Part shown: positions 8,189-16,290 of the stretch, piece after piece
Position numbering within the stretch: the stretch's first letter is position 1
Layout: every line of letters starts with the position of its first letter
Assembly: GCF_014207855.1 (NCBI RefSeq)
Contig: NZ_JACHKZ010000031.1
Span: 1-40,934, forward strand
Length of the DNA: 40,934 bases
DNA from: Comamonas odontotermitis
GTDB lineage: Bacteria; Pseudomonadota; Gammaproteobacteria; Burkholderiales; Burkholderiaceae_C
Reading direction: 5' to 3'
Translations under genes and position numbers: made by a program
Notes under the pieces: generated by a model
What the model was told of the DNA's origin: nothing
Database searches by the model: none
The model's input: the letters and a program-made list of their open reading frames with translations, nothing else

Positions 8189-9223
8189 TCACTTCTTGGC
8201 TTCGCTCTTGGCGTCGTAGCGCTTGGTCCACTCGGCCAGCACACGTTCGCGGCTATCGGCCATCTTGCCGAAATCCAGCGGAATCAGGCGCGATTCGTAG
8301 TCGGCAGGGATGTTGGCCAGCTTGGGGGCCACACCGGGCATGGCGGTGACGGCAAAGTTCTTGCCATACAGCTCCATGGCATCCTTGCTCACGGCCCAGT
8401 CCACCAGCTTCTGGGCGGCCTGCTCATGCTTGGTGCCCTTGTAGATGCTGATGCCTTCCAGATCCCAGCCCAGGCCTTCCTTGGGGAAGACGAGGTCGAT
8501 CGGCACGCCCTTGGCCTTGTTGGCGTGGCCGCGGTATTCGAACGAGATGCCGGCAACGTACTCGCCCTGGGCCGCCATGTTGCAGGGCTTGGAGCCCGAA
8601 TGGGTGTACTGGGCAATGTTCTCGTGCAGCGCATCCATGTACTTCCAGCCGCCGCCCTTGCCACTGTCGTCGCCAAACAGCTGCAACCAGGCAGCCACAT
8701 CAAAGTACCCGGTGCCGCTCGATGCGGGGTTGGGCATCACGATCTGGCCCTTGAATTCGGGCTTGGTCAGGTCCTGCCAGCTGGTGGGCACGGGAATGTT
8801 GCGCTTTTTCGCTTCGACCGTGTTGAAGCAGATGGTGGCGCCGAACACGTCCATGCCAACCCAGTGCGGTGGGTTCTTGCTATCGCGGTACTTGGCGGTG
8901 ATGGCTTCCAGGCCTTTGGGCGCGTAGCCTTGCAGCATGTCGTTCTTGTCGAAAATGGCCAGGCTCGATGCCGCCACGCCCATGATCACGTCGGCCTTGG
9001 GGTTGGCTTTTTCGGCCAGCAGCTTGGCAGTGATGACACCCGTCGAATCGCGCACCCACTTGATGGCGATGTCTGGATTGCTCTTGGTGAAGGCGGTTTC
9101 GTAGGCCTTGAGCTGGTCGATTTCCAGCGCGGTATAGACCGTCAGCTCGGTCTTTTGGGCATATGCCGCACCTGCGGCCACCATTGCGGCTGCGACCGCC
9201 ACGAGCTTCTTCCAGTTTTGCAT
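8189..9223 (-). CDS. phnS: 2-aminoethylphosphonate ABC transporter substrate-binding protein
   Basis: A 344-residue periplasmic binding protein of the iron/AEP-type family. A signal peptide spans residues 1-22 and ends AAYAQ. The mature start KTELTVYTALEIDQLKAYE and the block VRDSTGVITAKLLAEK are typical of this group. The start has AGGAAAG seven bases upstream. It is the first gene of the operon, so it is probably the most highly expressed, and it would capture AEP for the fused permease. Relatives bind ferric iron; linkage to phnX favours a phosphonate. Confidence 0.87.
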   Translation of the reverse strand: MQNWKKLVAVAAAMVAAGAAYAQKTELTVYTALEIDQLKAYETAFTKSNPDIAIKWVRDSTGVITAKLLAEKANPKADVIMGVAASSLAIFDKNDMLQGYAPKGLEAITAKYRDSKNPPHWVGMDVFGATICFNTVEAKKRNIPVPTSWQDLTKPEFKGQIVMPNPASSGTGYFDVAAWLQLFGDDSGKGGGWKYMDALHENIAQYTHSGSKPCNMAAQGEYVAGISFEYRGHANKAKGVPIDLVFPKEGLGWDLEGISIYKGTKHEQAAQKLVDWAVSKDAMELYGKNFAVTAMPGVAPKLANIPADYESRLIPLDFGKMADSRERVLAEWTKRYDAKSEAKK

Positions 9224-9300
9224 TCCGAACTTTCCTGCGTTGTTGGGGATGGATCGGCAGGCAGTATCTGAATGTTCTGTGACTTGGCCGTGGCATATCG

Positions 9301-9318
9301 GTGAAGTTTTTATGACTG
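9301..9318 (-). promoter_or_regulatory. Possible Pho box upstream of the phosphonate operon
   Basis: The minus strand reads CAGTCATAAAAACTTCAC, against the PhoB consensus of two CTGTCAT heptamers separated by four A/T-rich bases. The first heptamer matches 6 of 7 and the spacer is AAAA, but the second matches only 3 of 7. It is centred about 85 bases upstream of the binding-protein start. Confidence 0.3.
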
Positions 9319-9371
9319 CGATCTGCCAGCGGGTTGCTCAATCCCTGACGGCAAGGCACAGGAGTGTGCGC

Positions 9372-9830
9372 ATGGCGCGGGCGACCGACTGCTATGCTGT
9401 CCCCATGCAATCCAACCTATGGACCGTCCATGTCGACGGCAGCGCCCTGCCCAACCCCGGGCGCATGCGCATTGGCGGTGCGGCCCTGGCGCCAGATGGG
9501 CAAAGCCACAGCTTCAGCCTGCCCCTGCCCGGCACGGGCTGCAACAACGAGGCCGAGGCGCGCGCCGCCATCCATGCGCTGCAGTGGCTGTGGCAACTGG
9601 GCGCGCGCGAAGTATTGCTCTATACCGACAACAGCATTCTTGCCGAGCAACTGGCACAACCCGCCCCCAAGCCTATCGCACGGCTGGCAGAGATTTATGA
9701 CAAGGCCCGCGCGGCGCAGTCAGCGTTCGACCGCGTGCAAGTTCAGTGGATTCCCAGACACAGGAATGCTGTGGCGGATAGTTTGGCCAGAGGTGATGGC
9801 GGACAGGACGCAGGCTTTAAAGACAGTTAG
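9372..9830 (+). CDS. Ribonuclease HI-like protein
   Basis: A 152-residue type I RNase H-fold protein that should cut RNA in RNA-DNA hybrids. The catalytic acidic residues can all be placed: Asp22 in VHVDGSA, Glu60 in NNEAEA, Asp86 in LLYTDN and Asp136 in NAVADSLAR. The pattern of small glycine-rich turn then NNEAEARA matches the RnhA/viroplasmin-like branch rather than the main RnhA. The start at 9372 is preferred over 9405 because AGGAG lies eight bases before it. It is divergent from the phosphonate operon and appears monocistronic. Confidence 0.88.
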   Translation: MARATDCYAVPMQSNLWTVHVDGSALPNPGRMRIGGAALAPDGQSHSFSLPLPGTGCNNEAEARAAIHALQWLWQLGAREVLLYTDNSILAEQLAQPAPKPIARLAEIYDKARAAQSAFDRVQVQWIPRHRNAVADSLARGDGGQDAGFKDS

Positions 9831-9906
9831 CGCCTGCGTGTGTGCGAAAGCTCTGGGCAGCTACTAGATGCACTTCTCCCCTGTTGTCATACAGTCCATC
9901 ATCGAC

Positions 9907-11037
9907 TCAGCGCCTGATGCGGGATGCGCTCCCTCGGGCTTTGCTGCCTAAGCGCGCCGCCCGGGCAGATTGGGCAAGGCTGCGCGAACCGCGTGCGCGC
10001 CCTAGCCCACGTTCTTGCACTGCACCTGCTCCAGCGGCCTGTGCACTACCCACCGCGTCTGCGCGGCCCTTGACAGCATCCGTCCGCATGCGCTCAATGT
10101 CCCGCTGCAGCAGGCTTTTCTGCGCATTGAACTGCTGCTCCATCAATGCAATCTGGTGCGCATGCTGGCTCATCATGGCCTGCAGGTCTTGCTGCAACTG
10201 CTGAGTGCGGGTTTGTGATTGGCTCCATTGCGTCTCAATCTCTGCCACCTGCAACTGCAAGGCCTTGCGCTCGGCGTGCCAGTCCACCTCCAGCTTGGCC
10301 AGCTTTTCCTGCTCGGCCCGCTGGGCGGCCATCCACTGCTTGGCTTCCTGCCGGGCGCGGTCAATCTCCTGCAGCGCCCGGTGCTGCTGCGCCTGGGCGG
10401 CTGCATTCTGCTCGCGCAGATGCTCCGCATGGGCTCTGTCTGCTTCGTCGCGTGCCTTACGGCTGGCGAACAGCTCCTGCTCCAGCGCCTGCAGGCGCTG
10501 CTGCTGCTGGGCGGCAAACTGATCCTTCTGGCGGGCTCCCTGCTCCAGCTCGGCCAGACGCGCGCCCTGCATCTTGATCTGCGCATGGGCCACGGCCAGC
10601 GATTGCTCCAGCGATGCCCGTTGCTGCGCCATGGCGGCCTGCTCCTGCACCAAGGCGTTCTTTTCGGCGTCCAGCGTCTGCCGGGCGGCCTGCAACTCTT
10701 CACGCTCTTGCGCCAGCTGCGCCTGGGCCGCATCCACCGCCTGGTGCATCGCCGCATCCCATAAGGCCTGCGCAGCTTGCAGAACCGGCGCTGGTGCCGA
10801 CGTGCCCCTGCCCTCCTCTGCGACCGCCCCCGCGCCGCTGCCCTTGAGTTGCGCCATGCGTGGCCCCAAGGTGGCAAACCATTCTTCCAGCATGGGGCTG
10901 ACGGTATTGGGCGAGCCGCGCCCAATTTTCTGGCGCACCCGCTCGATGGTCGGGCGTTTGCCTTCCAGCAGCAATGCATCGGCCGCGGCCCAGACATCGT
11001 CGCGCTGAATGGCACGCGGGCTACGCAAATTTTCCAT
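9907..11037 (-). CDS. KfrA-like DNA-binding coiled-coil protein
   Basis: A 376-residue protein. Residues 8-60 form the KfrA N-terminal DNA-binding domain (RDDVWAAADALLLEGKRPTI, then VRQKIGRGSPNTV). About residues 105-325 are an unbroken Gln/Ala/Glu/Arg-rich coiled coil. The last 50 residues are Gly/Ala/Arg-rich and basic. Plasmid KfrA binds repeats in its own promoter and helps plasmid segregation; chromosomal relatives are not well understood. It is transcribed away from the adjacent recombinase, across a 104-base AT-rich spacer full of palindromes that could be its operator. Confidence 0.82.
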   Translation of the reverse strand: MENLRSPRAIQRDDVWAAADALLLEGKRPTIERVRQKIGRGSPNTVSPMLEEWFATLGPRMAQLKGSGAGAVAEEGRGTSAPAPVLQAAQALWDAAMHQAVDAAQAQLAQEREELQAARQTLDAEKNALVQEQAAMAQQRASLEQSLAVAHAQIKMQGARLAELEQGARQKDQFAAQQQQRLQALEQELFASRKARDEADRAHAEHLREQNAAAQAQQHRALQEIDRARQEAKQWMAAQRAEQEKLAKLEVDWHAERKALQLQVAEIETQWSQSQTRTQQLQQDLQAMMSQHAHQIALMEQQFNAQKSLLQRDIERMRTDAVKGRADAVGSAQAAGAGAVQERGLGRARGSRSLAQSARAARLGSKARGSASRIRR

Positions 11038-11061
11038 GGTTCACCTGCTTTTCTGATTTAC

Positions 11062-11086
11062 TATCGATAAGAGGTATTTATCGATA
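11062..11086. promoter_or_regulatory. Perfect inverted repeat between the KfrA-like and recombinase genes
   Basis: TATCGATAA (11062-11070) and TTATCGATA (11078-11086) form a perfect 9-base inverted repeat with a 7-base spacer. It lies 25 bases upstream of the KfrA-like start. It is a good candidate operator for KfrA-type autoregulation or a recombinase binding site. Confidence 0.5.
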
Positions 11087-11097
11087 CTTTCTTAGAT

Positions 11098-11128
11098 ATG
11101 TATTGTAATACATCATACATTAGATGTA
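11098..11128. promoter_or_regulatory. Two further palindromes upstream of the recombinase gene
   Basis: ATGTATT and AATACAT (11098-11113, 2-base spacer) are followed by TACAT and ATGTA (11116-11128, 3-base spacer). With the repeat at 11062-11086 this makes three dyads in 67 bases of AT-rich DNA. They end 13 bases before the recombinase start, where a repressor could block both promoters. Confidence 0.4.
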
Positions 11129-11141
11129 ATATTTAATCAAT

Positions 11142-12266
11142 ATGAAATCCAACATACCACGCCAAGGCGTTTTGCAGCCGCTTTTGGCGACGCTGCCCGC
11201 TACCGATGTGCCACCCCTACAGGCCGACGCCTTGTCGCAGGCTGCGCGCGCTGCCCTGGATGCGCTGCGGCTGGAGGCTGAATCTGCCAACACCACGCAC
11301 AGCTACCAAGGTGCCTTGCGCTATTGGGCTGCGTGGTACTGGCTGCGCTACGGGCAAGCCATCGCCCTGCCCTTGCCAACAACTGTGGTGCTGCAGTTCA
11401 TTGCCGACCATGGCGAGCGTGTAGCGGAAAGCGGGCTGGTCTGCGATCTGCCCGCCTCCATCGATGCGCAGCTGGTGCAGGCCGGCTTCAAGGGGAAGAT
11501 GGGCGCCCTGGCGCATTCCACACTGGTGCACCGGATCGCCGTGCTCTCCAAGGCGCACAGCCGAAAGGCACTTCTCAACCCTTGCCACGATGCGCATGTG
11601 CGCGAAGCCCTCTCCCATTTGCGCAAGGCCTATGCGCGCCGGGGTGCGCTCGTACAGAAAAAGGCCGCGCTGACACGGCTTCCCTTGGAGCAACTGCTGG
11701 CAACCTGTGACGACAGCCTCAAAGGCCTGCGCGACCGCGCCCTGCTGCTGTTTGCCTGGGCAAGCGGCGGCAGGCGCCGGTCAGAAGTGGCGGAGGCCCG
11801 CATGGAGTGGCTGCAGGCCTTGGGGCCAGACCAATACCTGTACGACCTGCGCCTGTCCAAGACCAATCAATCCGGGGTGGATCGCCCAGAAAACTTGAAG
11901 CCTGTTGTGGGCCCTGCAGGCGCGGCACTGGCACAGTGGCTACAGGCCGCGGGCATCAGCGAGGGGCCCATCTTTCGGCGGGTCTTCAGGAACGGGCGGG
12001 TGGGCGATGCGGCGCTGACGCCACTGTCCGTGAACAACATCGTCAAGGAGCGCTGCGCTCTGGCGGGCATTGAAGGCAATTTTTCGGCGCATTCGCTGCG
12101 CTCGGGCTTTGTGACCGAAGCTGGTCGCCAGAGCATGGCCCTGGTCGACACGATGGCCATGACGGGCCACCAGAGCGCCTCCACCGTCCTGGGCTACTTC
12201 CGCGCCGAAGCGCCGCTGGCCAACAAGGCGGCTCGCCTACTGGAAGACCCCGGCACGGAGAAGTGA
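11142..12266 (+). CDS. Tyrosine recombinase / site-specific integrase
   Basis: A 374-residue integrase-family protein. The N-terminal half (about 45-165) is the helical core-binding domain (NTTHSYQGALRYWAAWYW). The catalytic half carries the full set of residues: Arg in GGRRRSEV (211-213), Lys240 in RLSKTNQ, His317 and Arg320 in HSLRSGF, His343 in TGHQSAS and the nucleophile Tyr352 in LGYF. All catalytic positions are present, so it is probably active. It pairs divergently with the KfrA-like gene. I see no element boundary or attachment repeat around it, so it may be a stand-alone recombinase. Confidence 0.88.
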   Translation: MKSNIPRQGVLQPLLATLPATDVPPLQADALSQAARAALDALRLEAESANTTHSYQGALRYWAAWYWLRYGQAIALPLPTTVVLQFIADHGERVAESGLVCDLPASIDAQLVQAGFKGKMGALAHSTLVHRIAVLSKAHSRKALLNPCHDAHVREALSHLRKAYARRGALVQKKAALTRLPLEQLLATCDDSLKGLRDRALLLFAWASGGRRRSEVAEARMEWLQALGPDQYLYDLRLSKTNQSGVDRPENLKPVVGPAGAALAQWLQAAGISEGPIFRRVFRNGRVGDAALTPLSVNNIVKERCALAGIEGNFSAHSLRSGFVTEAGRQSMALVDTMAMTGHQSASTVLGYFRAEAPLANKAARLLEDPGTEK

Positions 12267-12279
12267 CACAAAGGCAGCA

Positions 12280-13080
12280 TTAGTGCCGCAATTGCAATAG
12301 CGGCATCAGCAGCATCAGGCCGCCCAGCAACACCAGCTGGTGCAGCATGTAATAAGGCAGGCTGTGCCGCCCCAGCCAGGCCAGCAGGCGCATGGCGCGT
12401 GCATGGGCCGCACGCGACCACCATGCCCGCATACCGCTGGCTGGTTGCGCAAACCATTGCCGGCCCGCCACAAAAGCGATGAGCATGACGCCCAGCCAAG
12501 GCAGCAGTGGAACATAGTCTTCGGTGCGCGGCTTGGCGGTGATCAAGCCCAGCACACTGCCTGCCCTGCCATTGAGCCACTGCACCCAGTCGGGCGGCAG
12601 GTCCGCTGCCATGTGCCGATAGACGGGTGGCAGTGCAATGGCGATGGCGGCCACCACCAGCAAAAGCCATGCAGGCGCACCGCGCCATGCGCGCACCAGC
12701 AGCAGCATGACCGCCATGCCGTGCAGCACCCCAAAATAGATATAGCTGCGCGGAAACACCAGGTACGAGCCCACGCTGACGGCCAGTGCGCAGGCTGCAA
12801 CCACACCCCAGCGGCGCAAAAAACGCACCCAGGGCACGTCTTGCGCCAGGGCCGCCGCCTGGCCCAGGCCCGCGCAGAAGAGGAACAGGCTCACGATGGC
12901 CGTGCGTTGCCAGACCCAGAACGGGTCGCGGTAAAAATCCTGGGGCCACAGACCCAGGTAGGCCAGATCGAAGCAAAAATGAAACCCCGTCATCCACAGC
13001 ATGGCGAGGCCACGCAGCGCATCCAACCGGTTCAGGCGACCGGAGGTTTGAAAGGCAGCAGTTTTCGGGGTTGCGCTCAT
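12280..13080 (-). CDS. Membrane acyltransferase-like protein, DUF1624 / HGSNAT-type
   Basis: A 266-residue integral membrane protein with about seven to eight hydrophobic helices. The signature RLNRLDALRGLAMLWMTGFH with FCFDLAYLG matches the DUF1624 family, related to heparan-alpha-glucosaminide N-acetyltransferase. Such proteins are thought to move acyl groups across the inner membrane. The start is set at the ATG at 13080, just before SATPKTAAF, rather than 13149, because the longer N-terminus would run over the upstream spacer. It is convergent with the integrase and probably monocistronic. The substrate is unknown. Confidence 0.8.
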   Translation of the reverse strand: MSATPKTAAFQTSGRLNRLDALRGLAMLWMTGFHFCFDLAYLGLWPQDFYRDPFWVWQRTAIVSLFLFCAGLGQAAALAQDVPWVRFLRRWGVVAACALAVSVGSYLVFPRSYIYFGVLHGMAVMLLLVRAWRGAPAWLLLVVAAIAIALPPVYRHMAADLPPDWVQWLNGRAGSVLGLITAKPRTEDYVPLLPWLGVMLIAFVAGRQWFAQPASGMRAWWSRAAHARAMRLLAWLGRHSLPYYMLHQLVLLGGLMLLMPLLQLRH

Positions 13081-13173
13081 GCAGAAAGTGGATTGGGCAG
13101 GCAATGCCGCACTATAGCGGTGCCGCAGAACCAATTCGGGGGCTGGCAATCCATGGGCGGACCGCGCACGGAC

Positions 13174-13207
13174 AAAGAAAAACCCGCTGCAATGGCTTGC
13201 AGCGGGT
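13174..13207 (-). terminator. Terminator of the tRNA-Pro gene
   Basis: CCCGCTGCAA (13183-13192) pairs with TTGCAGCGGG (13197-13206) around a 4-base loop. Read on the minus strand it is followed by a run of T. It lies about 10 bases beyond the 3' end of the tRNA. Confidence 0.85.
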
Positions 13208-13216
13208 GTTCAATAA

Positions 13217-13293
13217 TGGTCGGAGCGGCGGGATTCGAACTCGCGACCCTCTGCTCCCAAAGCAGATGCGCTACCAGACTGCGCTACGCTCCG
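13217..13293 (-). tRNA. tRNA-Pro (anticodon TGG)
   Basis: A 77-base cloverleaf on the minus strand. The acceptor stem is CGGAGCG/CGCTCCG (13287-13293 with 13221-13227), followed by discriminator A and an encoded CCA at 13217-13219. The anticodon loop reads CTTTGGGAG, giving TGG. The T-arm is GTTCGAATC. It is followed by its own terminator and no attachment-site duplication of its 3' end was seen. Confidence 0.97.
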
Positions 13294-13441
13294 ACAAGCT
13301 GGCATTATAGCCCGGTTTTTGCGCTGTTTTCAAGTGGATTGCGCATTCGGGTAGAAAATGCCGCTACCAGGGGTAGACGTATGCCTTCTGGCTGAGGCAG
13401 GCCCGCCCGCGCCAACGGATGCCGCTCCCCGGATGCATGGC

Positions 13442-14194
13442 TCAGACAATGCCTCCATTGGCGCGAATCGTCTGGCCGTTGATCCAGGCACCATCGGGGC
13501 CCGCAAGTACGGAAACCAGTGCGGCAATGTCTTCGGGGCGGCCCAGGCGTTCCAGCGGCGCCATCTTTGACATGCGCTCGATCTGCTCGGCCGTCTTTCC
13601 ATCCAGAAACAGGGCCGTGGCCGTTGGTCCCGGCGCCACGGCATTGACGGTGATGTCTCTGCCACGCAGCTCCTTGGCCAGGATATGGGTCATGGTCTCC
13701 AGCGCCGCCTTGGTGGCCGCATAGACAGAGTAGCCGGGCAAGCCCAGGCCGACCACGCTGGTCGAAAAATTGACGATGCGGCCGCCCGGCCCCATGCGGC
13801 GTGCCGCCTCACGCATGGTGTTGAAGCTCCCCTTCAGGTTGACCGACAGCAATCGGTCGAAGGTGGCGTCGTCGGTATCGGCCAGGTGAGGCAGCGTGGG
13901 CGGCATGATGCCTGCGTTGTTGACCAGCACGCTGACCTTGCCCCATTGCGCTTCCACGGTGTCAAACATGTCGCGGACCGCCCCCGGATCGGACACATCG
14001 GCCTGTATGGCAAATGCGCGACCGCCCTCCGCGATGATGGAATCGGTAACCAACTGCGCTTCTGCATGGTTGCCTGCGTAGTTGACGGCTATGGCGTGGC
14101 CGTCTGCTGCAAGACGCCGTGCAATGGCAGCACCAATGCCACGCGACGCGCCGGTAACCAACGCAATGGATAGAGGTGTGTGGGAAGTGTTCAT
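13442..14194 (-). CDS. SDR-family oxidoreductase
   Basis: A classical short-chain dehydrogenase/reductase of 250 residues. The cofactor motif is TGASRGIG (14-21), the structural motif NNAG (92-95), and the catalytic pair YAATK places Tyr158 and Lys162 with a preceding Ser in NFSTSVVG. The C-terminus RLGRPEDIAALVSVLAGPDG with WINGQTIRANGG is that of FabG-like members using NAD(P)H. The substrate cannot be told. It is divergent from a LysR gene over a 173-base region with a perfect palindrome, so that regulator is likely to control it. Confidence 0.92.
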   Translation of the reverse strand: MNTSHTPLSIALVTGASRGIGAAIARRLAADGHAIAVNYAGNHAEAQLVTDSIIAEGGRAFAIQADVSDPGAVRDMFDTVEAQWGKVSVLVNNAGIMPPTLPHLADTDDATFDRLLSVNLKGSFNTMREAARRMGPGGRIVNFSTSVVGLGLPGYSVYAATKAALETMTHILAKELRGRDITVNAVAPGPTATALFLDGKTAEQIERMSKMAPLERLGRPEDIAALVSVLAGPDGAWINGQTIRANGGIV

Positions 14195-14253
14195 GAGAAA
14201 ACTCTGTTGTCTTGGTAGCCAGTGCTGCCAGGGTTGCCTGGTTCACTGGAGAG

Positions 14254-14271
14254 ATGGCATCGGGATGCCAT
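14254..14271. promoter_or_regulatory. Perfect 18-base palindrome between the SDR and LysR genes
   Basis: ATGGCATC-GG-GATGCCAT is a perfect 8-base dyad. It lies about 60 bases upstream of the SDR start and 97 upstream of the LysR start, where LysR-type recognition sites are usually found in divergent pairs. Confidence 0.5.
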
Positions 14272-14367
14272 ACGCTGACTTTATTGTTTTTGCGAAAATG
14301 AATAAATTCTGAGATTTGGCATGACAATCCATAAAATCTAAACAATAAGAGTCGCCCTCCCCCTCCT

Positions 14368-15261
14368 ATGGATCGTCTGGATGCGATGCACCTGTTTGTG
14401 CGCATTGTGGATCTGGCCAGCTTCACGAAGGCTGCCGATGAGCTGCAACTGCCGCGCGCCTCCGTGAGCCTTGCCGTGCAGCAGCTGGAGGCGCGCCTGG
14501 GTGTGCGGCTACTGCAGCGCACAACGCGCCACGTCAGCCCGACGGTGGATGGCCAGTCCTACTATCTGCGCTGCCAGCAGATCCTGCAAGACGTGGAGGA
14601 GGCCGAAGGTGCCTGTGGCGGTGGCATGCTGAAGCCGCGCGGGAAGATACGGGTGGATCTGCAAGGAACGCAGGCGCTGCACTTCATCCTGCCCCATCTG
14701 GGCGAATTCCATGCCCGCTACCCGGATATCGAGCTTGAAATTGGCTTGGGCGACCGATTCATCGACCTTGTGCGGGAAGGGATCGATTGTGTGCTCCGCT
14801 CAGGCGAGCCCAAGGATTCTTCACTGGTGGGCCGGCGTGTCGCCCTGCTGGCCCAGGTTACCTGTGCCAGCAAAGCGTACCTGCGCCGACGCGGCCAGCC
14901 TCACACGCTCGATGAATTCAAGACACATGACGCGGTGAACTACCTGGGTGCGAATGGCCGCAGCCTGCCCTTCGAGTTTCTTGTACAAGGCCAGAAACGG
15001 GCAGTTCAGCTGCGGGGGCCGGTTTCCGTGAACAGCGCCTATGCCTATACGGCCTGCTGCCTTGCGGGCATGGGCTTCGTCCAGGTGCCGCGCTACCACG
15101 TGCAGGCCCATCTGCACAGCGGCGAGCTGTGCGAAGTCTTTCCAGAATGGGCGCCCGCTCCCATGCCTGTTTGGGTGCTTTACCCCCACGCACGCCATCT
15201 ATCGCCAAGAACCCGGGTGTTCATCGACTGGGTGGCCGAGTGCATGGGCCGCGCTGCCTGA
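14368..15261 (+). CDS. LysR-family transcriptional regulator
   Basis: A 297-residue LysR regulator. The N-terminal winged helix-turn-helix covers residues 1-60 (MDRLDAMHLFVRIVDLASFT, then AVQQLEARLGVRLLQRTTR). A ligand-binding domain from about 90 onward includes HARYPDIELEIGLGDR and VREGIDCVLRSGEP, typical of the DhaR/PtxR-like branch. It is divergent from the SDR gene and probably regulates it and itself. The inducer is unknown. It ends just before a hairpin shared with the convergent MBL gene. Confidence 0.92.
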   Translation: MDRLDAMHLFVRIVDLASFTKAADELQLPRASVSLAVQQLEARLGVRLLQRTTRHVSPTVDGQSYYLRCQQILQDVEEAEGACGGGMLKPRGKIRVDLQGTQALHFILPHLGEFHARYPDIELEIGLGDRFIDLVREGIDCVLRSGEPKDSSLVGRRVALLAQVTCASKAYLRRRGQPHTLDEFKTHDAVNYLGANGRSLPFEFLVQGQKRAVQLRGPVSVNSAYAYTACCLAGMGFVQVPRYHVQAHLHSGELCEVFPEWAPAPMPVWVLYPHARHLSPRTRVFIDWVAECMGRAA

Positions 15262-15267
15262 AACGGG

Positions 15268-15298
15268 GCCGGTGAGCGGTTTGAACGCATTCACCGGC
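15268..15298. terminator. Hairpin between convergent LysR and MBL genes
   Basis: GCCGGTGA (15268-15275) pairs with TCACCGGC (15291-15298), with an inner GCG/CGC. There is no clear T tract, so it may act as a barrier or RNA end stabiliser rather than a full intrinsic terminator. Confidence 0.45.
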
Positions 15299-15306
15299 GC
15301 ACAGCA

Positions 15307-16260
15307 TCAGCCCCACTTCATCTCGCCCTTGGCAACCTTTGCGCTCAGGGCAAGACCTTCGAGTCCGCCCAGACCTGGGAAGCGCTGTTGCATGGCTGCA
15401 ATCAGCTCGGCAGAGTTCTTGGCCTTGGCAGCCTCTTCATCAAAGGCGCGGATGTAGTCGGCGGTGAAGTCCACGGCTGCGATGCCCTGCGGCATTGGCC
15501 CCGCAAAATGGCCCGGAATGACGACTGCCGGGGCCAGGGCCTTGATGCGCTCAAGCATGGCCAGCCAATCGGTGTGGGACTGCGGAGTCTGGGTGTCTGC
15601 CATCCAGACATGCTCGCCAGCCAGCACAGGAATGCCGCCTGCCACGGTCTTGATCGACGGAATCCATACCACGGTACGGTCTGGCGTCGGGCCATCAAGC
15701 CCGATCACCTTCAACTCCTGCCCGTCGACTGTCAGGGTGTCGCCTTGCAAGGGTTGAGGCACGATGATCTGCTTGGGCGCATTCGCTCCCAGCTGCGGCC
15801 CCCAAACCTTGAGCTTGTCGTCCTTGGTGGCCTCGATATGTGCAATGGTTTGCGCTGTAGCCAGAATCTTGGCATCGGGGAAGGCCGCGTGGAGACTGTC
15901 CAGCCCAAAATAGAAATCCGGGTCGCCGTGGCTGATGTAGATAGTGGTGAGGCGCTTGCCGGTGGCCTTGATCTTGTCGGCCAGTTTGCGAGCCTGTTCT
16001 GCCGAGAACTGTGCGTCGATCAGCACCACCTCGCTCTTGCCATGCACCAGCACAGACGACACAGCAAAGATCGCCTGCTCGCCCGGATTGAAGACCTCGG
16101 TGCCCAGTGCAGCCTGCGCGGGCTCGGCGGGCGCCGAGGCAGCGGGTGCGCTGGCAGGCGCTGCCGATGGCGCCGTTGCCTTGTCTGCCTTGTCGCAGCC
16201 AGCCAGCATGGCAGCCGCCACTATTGCGCAGGCAGACAGGGTGTAGATTGATCGCTTCAT
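15307..16260 (-). CDS. MBL-fold metallohydrolase lipoprotein with altered metal motif
   Basis: A 317-residue protein. Residues 1-23 are a lipoprotein signal ending in LAGC, followed by a 30-residue Ala/Pro/Ser linker. A metallo-beta-lactamase fold follows: VVLIDAQFS, then ISHGDPDFYFGLD where classical members have HxHxDH, then VIPGHFAGPMP near the end. The second and third metal ligands of the usual motif are replaced (HGDPDF), so metal binding may differ. The start at 16260 has AAGGAAAG upstream. It is the last gene of a four-gene operon after DsbA-, NTF2- and TPR-like proteins, implying a shared periplasmic or detoxification role that cannot be named. Confidence 0.85.
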   Translation of the reverse strand: MKRSIYTLSACAIVAAAMLAGCDKADKATAPSAAPASAPAASAPAEPAQAALGTEVFNPGEQAIFAVSSVLVHGKSEVVLIDAQFSAEQARKLADKIKATGKRLTTIYISHGDPDFYFGLDSLHAAFPDAKILATAQTIAHIEATKDDKLKVWGPQLGANAPKQIIVPQPLQGDTLTVDGQELKVIGLDGPTPDRTVVWIPSIKTVAGGIPVLAGEHVWMADTQTPQSHTDWLAMLERIKALAPAVVIPGHFAGPMPQGIAAVDFTADYIRAFDEEAAKAKNSAELIAAMQQRFPGLGGLEGLALSAKVAKGEMKWG

Positions 16261-16290
16261 ACTCTTTCCTTCCAAAATGAAAAATGTGGC

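Noticed and set aside
8132..9271. 379-codon plus-strand open frame opposite the binding protein
   Set aside because: Antisense shadow; the minus strand has a signal peptide, ribosome binding site and family motifs.
13217..13293. tRNA-Pro as attachment site for the nearby integrase
   Set aside because: No repeat of the tRNA 3' end was seen in the window, the gene is intact with its own terminator, and the integrase is separated from it by an unrelated membrane protein.
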